DNA of 37,359 nucleotides from JAHEDH01 sp965364515. GTDB lineage: Bacteria > Actinomycetota > Acidimicrobiia > Spongiisociales > ZC4RG35. The stretch is from positions 1 to 37,359 of the forward strand of contig CBDTXZ010000005.1 of the NCBI GenBank assembly GCA_965364515.1, given 5' to 3'. Below the pieces are notes generated by a model, which was not told where the DNA came from, made no database searches, and was given only the letters and a program-made list of their open reading frames with translations. A program made the position numbers and the translations under genes. Below are positions 32,934 through 37,359 of this stretch, in pieces. Position 1 is the stretch's first letter. Every line of letters begins with the position of its first letter.

Positions 32934-33547
32934 CTCGCGCTGTCTCCGAAACGCCGGTCGAGCACGGTTCTGAGCCGTTCCTCGCCGGTGCCCGCGACGA
33001 ACCACCATCCTCCGACGGCCAGCGCGCCGAGCGTGAAGACAGCCAGTGTGACGAGGTAGGCGAAGCCGAGATCGGCCCGCCCGGAATCGGAGAGGACGTC
33101 GAGCGACAACCCGAGACCGGTCAGGTACACGGTGACGCCGAGCAGTGTGTAGAAACCGGTCATGAAGCCGAACCATGTGAAGTCCGAGCCGAGCCGCAGG
33201 GTCACGATCTTGGCGCGATCGAGCGGAAACAGGTAGCGCTCCTCCAACTCGTTGGCGATGAGGATGTCGGACTCGACGCGGTCGTTGATGAAGCGCTCGA
33301 GTCGGGTGGCGTACTGGCGCGAGAAGATGAGATACGAGGCGTCGAAGGCCGTCGAGGCGGCGCCGAGCAGTGCTACGAACGGGATGGCGAGGAAGATCCA
33401 ACGGTCGACGGCGGCTCCGGCCACGAAGAGGGCCAGCACCGTGACCGTGGTGAACCGGATGTCGGAGAAGAACTGACGGTGGTAGAGCGCATTCATCCCG
33501 CGCATGCGGGAGAGCTGCTGCAGGGCGATTGAGATGTCCTGATCCAT
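32930..33547 (-). CDS. Unknown integral membrane protein coupled to corA
   Basis: 205 residues. Four hydrophobic segments: about 37-50, 52-66, 124-143 and 160-182. Between the second and third is a charged region (YATRLERFINDRVESDILIANELEERYLFPLDR). The N-terminus (DISIALQQLSRMRGMNALYHRQFF) is amphipathic. No family is recognised. Its stop overlaps the corA start by 4 bp, so a role with the CorA channel is a reasonable inference. ATG at 33547 has GGGGGTG upstream; GTG two codons before is an alternative. A -10 candidate, TACGAT, lies about 20 nt farther up, at the whiB stop. Confidence 0.8.
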   Translation of the reverse strand: MDQDISIALQQLSRMRGMNALYHRQFFSDIRFTTVTVLALFVAGAAVDRWIFLAIPFVALLGAASTAFDASYLIFSRQYATRLERFINDRVESDILIANELEERYLFPLDRAKIVTLRLGSDFTWFGFMTGFYTLLGVTVYLTGLGLSLDVLSDSGRADLGFAYLVTLAVFTLGALAVGGWWFVAGTGEERLRTVLDRRFGDSAR

Positions 33548-33583
33548 GTTCACCCCCGAGCGAGGTGAAGGATCGTAGGCGGT

Positions 33584-33886
33584 TCAGCCCGTGCGGCGCC
33601 GCCGATCAGCCAGCCAGCGGCGTCGGACAGGTCGCCGCTCGTCTTCGGTGAGTCCACCCCAGATCCCGGAGACCTGGTTGGTCTCGATGGCGTAGGTCAA
33701 GCAGTCCTCGGTCACTTCGCACGTTCCGCACACCTTCTTGGCGAGCTTGATCTGTTCGGCAGCCGGACCGGTCTCGCCGGCAGGGAAGAAGATCGACGGA
33801 TCCTGCCCTGCGCAAGCGGCGAGGTCGCGCCACTCGAGCACGATGACTTCTTCTCCGAGGTACGGGTCGTACTGTTTGGTTGACAT
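33584..33886 (-). CDS. WhiB-family iron-sulfur transcriptional regulator
   Basis: 100 residues. The four cluster-binding cysteines are Cys25, Cys53, Cys56 and Cys62 (C-x27-C-x2-C-x5-C). The turn motif GIWGG (74-78) is followed by a basic tail (RRPVRRRWLADRRRR) that would contact DNA. WhiB-like proteins bind a 4Fe-4S cluster, often with a sigma factor, and sense redox state or NO; the family is confined to Actinobacteria and their phages. The particular Wbl subgroup cannot be fixed. ATG at 33886 has AGGAG upstream. It is divergent from the B12 regulator across 97 bp containing inverted repeats. Confidence 0.95.
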   Translation of the reverse strand: MSTKQYDPYLGEEVIVLEWRDLAACAGQDPSIFFPAGETGPAAEQIKLAKKVCGTCEVTEDCLTYAIETNQVSGIWGGLTEDERRPVRRRWLADRRRRTG

Positions 33887-33917
33887 GACGCTCCTGCTGA
33901 TTCTCTCGCCTGTTCGG

Positions 33918-33977
33918 AACCTGGCTACCCGTTTGGCGGGATCTCAAACCAGGTTGTCGTCCGTTTAGTGATAAATT
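33918..33977. promoter_or_regulatory. Shared divergent control region with nested inverted repeats
   Basis: AACCTGG (33918-33924) pairs with CCAGGTT (33949-33955); inside it GTTTG (33931-33935) pairs with CAAAC (33945-33949). The right arm falls at the -35 position of the leaderless plus-strand promoter (TAAATT at 33972-33977, 6 nt before ATG 33984). The left arm falls near the expected -10 of whiB, with TTGAGA as a possible -35. CCGTTTGG and CCGTTTAG also recur 32 bp apart. One regulator bound here could control both genes. Confidence 0.5.
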
Positions 33978-33983
33978 CGGTCG

Positions 33984-34814
33984 ATGTCCTCTCAACATAG
34001 CTTGTCTCTCCACGACGTGGCGGAGGAACTCGATGTTCATTACATGACCGTCTATCGCTATGTCCGTCTCGGCCTCCTGAACGCACACAAGTCGGGGAGT
34101 CAATGGCGGGTCGACGCAGAGGATCTGGCCTCGTTTCGGACGAGCGAACGCAAGGTCGGTGATGTCGACGCCCCCTGGGCGCAGCGGCTGGAGGCCCGGA
34201 TGGTGGCGGGTGACGCCGCGGGTGCCTGGCTGGTCGTCGAAGCAGCCCTTGCCGCCGGCCATCCGCCGCTCTACATCTATTCGGACGTCCTCGCTCCGGC
34301 GATGACTCGGATCGGAAGGCGTTGGGAGCGTGGGGACCTCGATGTGGCAGATGAGCATCTCGCCACGGCGGTCGCAATGCGCATCGTGGGCAGACTCGGA
34401 CCGCGATTCGCCCGCCGAGGTAGGACGAGAGGGACGGTGTTGTGTGCGATGCCGGAAGGCGACCAGCACGGGTTGAGCTCGGCGATGGTCGCCGACGTCA
34501 TCCGCTCGATCGGGTTCGAGACGCTCGATCTCGGAGCCAGCACACCGCTCGCCGCCCTCACGACCGCGGTCGATCGGCTCCAAGGTCTCAAGGCGATCTG
34601 TCTCTCGATCAACAACGCCGCCACCTTCGAAGCCGCCATCGAGATGGTCACCGCGGTCAAACGGATCAACCCCCACTTGCCCGTGGTCGCAGGTGGGCGA
34701 GCCGTCGCCTCCGACGAAGACGCCGCCAGGCTCGGCGTCGACGGATGGGGGATCACCTTGAACGATGCGATCGAGCTGCTCGAAGCCGCCGTGGCAGGCG
34801 AGTTGGACGCCTGA
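33984..34814 (+). CDS. Cobalamin-binding HTH regulator, CarH/LitR photoreceptor type
   Basis: 276 residues. Residues 6-52 form an excisionase/MerR-like helix-turn-helix (LSLHDVAEELDVHYMTVYRY, then WRVDAEDLASF). A four-helix cap follows with Trp114 and Glu124-His125. This W-x9-E-H spacing matches the residues that pack against the adenosyl group in CarH. The C-terminal B12-binding domain has Asp160-x-His162 (lower axial ligand) and GG at 237-238; the usual DxHxxG ends in Ser165 instead of Gly. CarH/LitR proteins bind adenosylcobalamin, tetramerise on DNA in the dark and fall off in light. The photolyase 1.5 kb away fits this role. The mRNA appears leaderless. Confidence 0.87.
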   Translation: MSSQHSLSLHDVAEELDVHYMTVYRYVRLGLLNAHKSGSQWRVDAEDLASFRTSERKVGDVDAPWAQRLEARMVAGDAAGAWLVVEAALAAGHPPLYIYSDVLAPAMTRIGRRWERGDLDVADEHLATAVAMRIVGRLGPRFARRGRTRGTVLCAMPEGDQHGLSSAMVADVIRSIGFETLDLGASTPLAALTTAVDRLQGLKAICLSINNAATFEAAIEMVTAVKRINPHLPVVAGGRAVASDEDAARLGVDGWGITLNDAIELLEAAVAGELDA

Positions 34815-34890
34815 ACCGGCCGCTACCTCGCTGCCCCGTTCAGCCCCATGGCGGCTAGCTTCATCGGCACGGCACTGCATGGAGGAAAAC

Positions 34891-35544
34891 GTGGGCCAAG
34901 AGATCATCGATCAGACACCTGAGATCTGGGGGGACGACTTCTCCACGGACAGCGCAACGGTGGAGAAGGACTACGACCGGTTCGCCGAGACCGGTTCGTA
35001 CGACGAGACCTTCTCCGAGTGGGACTACGTGGGTCCCGAGACGGCGGCGGCCATCCTGAGGAACTACGTCCCTCTCGACAGCACGATCCTCGACACCGCT
35101 TGCGGGTCGGGGCTCACCGGGTCAGCCCTCCAGCGGCTCGGCTATCAGACCATCGACGGCGTGGACATCTCGGCCAAGCTGCTGGAGATCGCCGAGCAGA
35201 CCGGTGCCTACTCCGATCTCCGCAAGGTCGATTTGCAGGACTTCCCGCTTCCCTACGACGACGACCGCTACGACGCGGTCAACTTCATCGGAGCACTGAC
35301 GTACTTCGGGACCGACCAGATCCTCAGAGAGCTGTGTCGGATCGTTCGGCCGGGCGGTTTTGTCGTCTTCTCCCAGCGCGACGACATCATGCGAGATCAG
35401 AACTACCAGGAGCGGCTGGACGAGCTGGAGCGCATCGGCCTCTGGAAGCGCCGTTTCGGAACCGAGCCCATGCCGTACCTCCCGAACCACCCCGAGTACG
35501 GGGACAAGATCAAGGTCCAGTACTTCGTGTACGAGGTTCTGTAG
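34891..35544 (+). CDS. Class I SAM-dependent methyltransferase, METTL27 (WBSCR27)-like
   Basis: 217 residues. SAM motif I is ILDTACGSGLTG, the acidic end of strand 2 is DGVDIS, and the later strand is VRPGGFVVF. The N-terminal segment YDRFAETGSYDETFSEWDY and the order DLQDFPLPYDDDRYDAVNFIGAL resemble the poorly understood METTL27/WBSCR27 group. The substrate is unknown. GTG at 34891 is chosen because GGAGG (34881-34885) is 5 nt before it; ATG 34879 contains that Shine-Dalgarno in its own codons. TAGCTT at 34856-34861 is a possible -10, so it may be transcribed separately from the B12 regulator 76 bp upstream. Confidence 0.88.
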   Translation: MGQEIIDQTPEIWGDDFSTDSATVEKDYDRFAETGSYDETFSEWDYVGPETAAAILRNYVPLDSTILDTACGSGLTGSALQRLGYQTIDGVDISAKLLEIAEQTGAYSDLRKVDLQDFPLPYDDDRYDAVNFIGALTYFGTDQILRELCRIVRPGGFVVFSQRDDIMRDQNYQERLDELERIGLWKRRFGTEPMPYLPNHPEYGDKIKVQYFVYEVL

Positions 35545-35556
35545 GGCCGACGCACA

Positions 35557-35584
35557 GGCCGCACGCGGCCAGGCGCTCAGCGCC
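35557..35584. terminator. Paired hairpins at the convergent methyltransferase/photolyase junction
   Basis: GGCCG-CACG-CGGCC (35557-35570) and GGCGC-TCA-GCGCC (35572-35584) are two perfect 5-bp stems in tandem. They lie just beyond the methyltransferase stop and over the photolyase stop codon. They are GC-rich without U-tracts, as often seen in high-GC Actinobacteria, and would work in both directions. Confidence 0.5.
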
Positions 35585-36920
35585 CCAGGCCGTGTTTGTA
35601 CCGGGCGAGTGCGCGCTCTCTGGCGAAGCCGTGGTCGACGAGTGGCTCGGGATAGACGGCCCCGAGCACGATTCCGGCCGCTGCGAGATCGAGCGGGCCG
35701 GCACGCCACGGCTCGTGGATGTGGCCGGTGTCGAGTTCCCGCAACTCGGGGACCCAGCGGCGGATGTAGTGGCCATCAGGGTCGAACTTCTTCGACTGTG
35801 TCACCGGGTTGAAGATGCGGAAGTAGGGGGCGGCGTCTGCCCCCGTTCCAGCTGCCCACTGCCAGTTCCCGACGTTCGATGCGACATCGCCGTCCAACAG
35901 ATGGTGACGGAAGTGGCGTTCGCCTTCCCGCCAGTCGATGAGCAGGTCCTTGACCAGAAAAGACGCCACGATCATCCGGACGCGGTTGTGCATCCATCCC
36001 TCGGCCAGCAGCTGGCGCATTCCGGCGTCGACGATCGGGTAGCCCGTCTGGCCACGCTTCCAGGCTTCGAGTCCAGCCGGATCGACCTCCCAGCGGATGT
36101 TCCGGTACTCGGGGCGGAGCTCGGTGGTCATCGACTCGGGCGATGCGTCCAACAAGTCCGCATAGAAGTCCCGCCACGCCAGCTGTCGTACGAATCCCGA
36201 CCGTCCGGGCGTGTGAGTGCCGATCCGATCGATCACGGTCCTCGGTCCGACCGCACCCCATTTGAGATCGATCGAGAGCCGGCTCGTCGTGTCCAGGTCG
36301 GGCCGGTCGCGCTCGACCAGGTAGCGGTCCACATCGAGATCGAACGCCTCGAGGCGGTCGAGCGCCGCCGTCTCGCCCACCTCGATGGGCGCAGGGCCCG
36401 CGTCGGGGATCCCGTCGCCAGGACTCGACGCCACATCCGAATCGACGGGTGACGGTGTCTGCTCAGGTGCGTGTTGCTCCCAACGACGATGAAACGGAGT
36501 GAAGACCCGATATCTGGCGCCCGTCCCGGTGAGGATGCTGCCCGGTGGATGGACGACCTGGCCGTGGTGCACGACAGCCTCGATCTCGGATGCGACCGAG
36601 TGGTCTCTGCGTCGCGCATACGGCGTGTAGTCGGCGTTCCAATGCACCGCGTCGACTCTCGAGTCCCGCGCCACCGTCGGGACGACGATGGAGGGGTCGC
36701 CCTCGACGACTCGGAGTCGGCCTCCGAGCTGCATCAGGTCTCCGTCGAGTGATCTCAGATGTCCCGCCAGGACCGCCCGTCGACGCTCCGAGGCCCGTGC
36801 CCAGAGTGACGGGTCGATCACATAGAGGGCGATGACCTCGTCCGCCGAGCGGGTGGCGGCCGTCCAGGCGGGATTGTCACCGAGACGGAGATCACGGCGG
36901 AACCATGCGAGCGCGGTCAC
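35577..36920 (-). CDS. phr: Deoxyribodipyrimidine photolyase, class I
   Basis: 447 residues. It repairs UV-induced pyrimidine dimers using blue light and reduced FAD. The N-terminal antenna domain opens TALAWFRRDLRLGDNPAW. The FAD domain contains RQLAWRDFYADLL, TGYPIVDAGMRQL, GWMHNRVRMIVASFLVKDLL, NWQWAAGTGADAAPYFRIFNP (quoted in part) and KFDPDGHYIRRWVPEL. The tryptophans of the electron-transfer chain are in place. GTG at 36920 matches the family N-terminus; no Shine-Dalgarno or TANNNT is seen, so translation may depend on the upstream anti-sigma gene, 58 bp away on the same strand. Confidence 0.95.
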   Translation of the reverse strand: MTALAWFRRDLRLGDNPAWTAATRSADEVIALYVIDPSLWARASERRRAVLAGHLRSLDGDLMQLGGRLRVVEGDPSIVVPTVARDSRVDAVHWNADYTPYARRRDHSVASEIEAVVHHGQVVHPPGSILTGTGARYRVFTPFHRRWEQHAPEQTPSPVDSDVASSPGDGIPDAGPAPIEVGETAALDRLEAFDLDVDRYLVERDRPDLDTTSRLSIDLKWGAVGPRTVIDRIGTHTPGRSGFVRQLAWRDFYADLLDASPESMTTELRPEYRNIRWEVDPAGLEAWKRGQTGYPIVDAGMRQLLAEGWMHNRVRMIVASFLVKDLLIDWREGERHFRHHLLDGDVASNVGNWQWAAGTGADAAPYFRIFNPVTQSKKFDPDGHYIRRWVPELRELDTGHIHEPWRAGPLDLAAAGIVLGAVYPEPLVDHGFARERALARYKHGLGR

Positions 36921-36978
36921 TGTCGGGACGGGAGGCAGCCCGATGCGGCAGCGATCGGTTGGCGGCTCGCCGTCGACG

Positions 36979-37359
36979 TCACGCGTCCGCCAGCCAGGCG
37001 GCTGCTGCCGGATTCGAAGACGAAACGACTCCGCCTGCAGTTTCGATCGTGATGACGAGGCCGTCGAGCCGGTCGGCATCGACGTGGAACGCAATGGTTC
37101 CCGGCGCGGTACCGAGGATCCCGGCACTGATCACCGAGCCGTCCTGGATGGCCCACAGCTGATAGGTGCGGGCGGAGTCCAACGGAGCGAAGTCGACCTC
37201 GGTCAACCAGCCGCTGCCGTCGGGGAGGACGACAGCCTGAGAAGACCCGATCTCGCCTCCGACTGTGACCTCGAGAACCCCAGACTGTTCGCGGGCGCGT
37301 TGCACGGCCAGGTCCAGGGGATCCCGGCTGAGAGTGAGCTCCGCTTGTTCGATGCCGGC
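36979..37359 (-). CDS. Anti-sigma factor, RskA C-terminal domain (5' part beyond window)
   Basis: 127 codons are visible and the frame stays open through the right edge, so the N-terminal zinc/anti-sigma part is missing. The visible part is the extracellular RskA (anti-sigma-K) domain: LTEVDFAPLDSARTYQLWAI, SVISAGILGTAPGTIAFHVD, and VITIETAGGVVSSSNPAAAA. RskA-type membrane anti-sigmas hold an ECF sigma factor until they are cut by proteolysis. The cognate sigma gene is expected just to the right of the window. Its position directly before the photolyase suggests that the pair, or the sigma factor, governs a stress or light response. Confidence 0.88.
   Translation of the reverse strand, partial: AGIEQAELTLSRDPLDLAVQRAREQSGVLEVTVGGEIGSSQAVVLPDGSGWLTEVDFAPLDSARTYQLWAIQDGSVISAGILGTAPGTIAFHVDADRLDGLVITIETAGGVVSSSNPAAAAWLADA

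Noticed and set aside
33984..34814. Excisionase or phage regulator reading of the HTH protein
   Set aside because: The HTH looks excisionase-like, but the protein is four times too long and carries a B12-binding domain; no integrase or phage genes are near.

Overview
The window is GC-rich, densely packed and almost wholly protein-coding. It looks like an actinobacterium of the Acidimicrobiia type. The evidence is a WhiB-family iron-sulfur regulator, stand-alone PurS with small PurL and PurQ, an LCP cell-wall ligase, many Asp/Glu-rich proteins, and a marked habit of leaderless transcription. No rRNA, tRNA, IS element, phage gene or CRISPR array was seen. The class assignment is inference; only 'actinobacterium' is well supported.

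Layout, left to right. (1) A DHA2-type MFS exporter cut by the left edge, divergent from a membrane-anchored coiled-coil protein with a C-terminal helix-hairpin-helix domain. (2) 6-phosphofructokinase, divergent from a three-gene operon of TetR regulator, ABC ATPase and ABC-2 permease joined by 4-bp overlaps. (3) purL, an MscS channel and a GIN-domain lipoprotein, all on the minus strand. (4) A sugar ABC transporter operon (Tat/lipoprotein binding protein plus two MalF/MalG-like permeases, no ATPase) and an Asp-box protein. (5) A minus-strand run of purC-purS-purQ, gnd, galT and a GH42 beta-galactosidase, with a DcrB-like lipoprotein upstream. (6) A PaaI-type thioesterase and an LCP protein facing purB, then two small exported proteins and a YcaQ/AlkX-type DNA glycosylase. 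(7) purA-purD and tldD-tldE, two overlapping operons on the minus strand. (8) whiB, an unknown membrane protein and corA. (9) Divergent from whiB, a cobalamin-binding HTH regulator with the CarH/LitR photoreceptor signature, then a METTL27-like methyltransferase, a class I photolyase and the end of an RskA-type anti-sigma factor cut by the right edge.

Functional picture. Seven purine-biosynthesis genes (purL, Q, S, C, B, D, A) lie in 23 kb on one strand, in four separate clusters. Carbohydrate genes (sugar importer, beta-galactosidase, GalT, PFK, 6-phosphogluconate dehydrogenase) suggest galactoside uptake feeding glycolysis and the pentose phosphate pathway. The right end reads as a light/DNA-damage response region: B12 photoreceptor, photolyase and anti-sigma factor.

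The most general new observation is a start-site grammar. Well over ten genes have a TANNNT hexamer placed exactly 6-7 nt before the start codon and no Shine-Dalgarno, as expected for leaderless mRNAs. Genes without it mostly have a clear GGAGG-like site. This rule fixed several start codons below.
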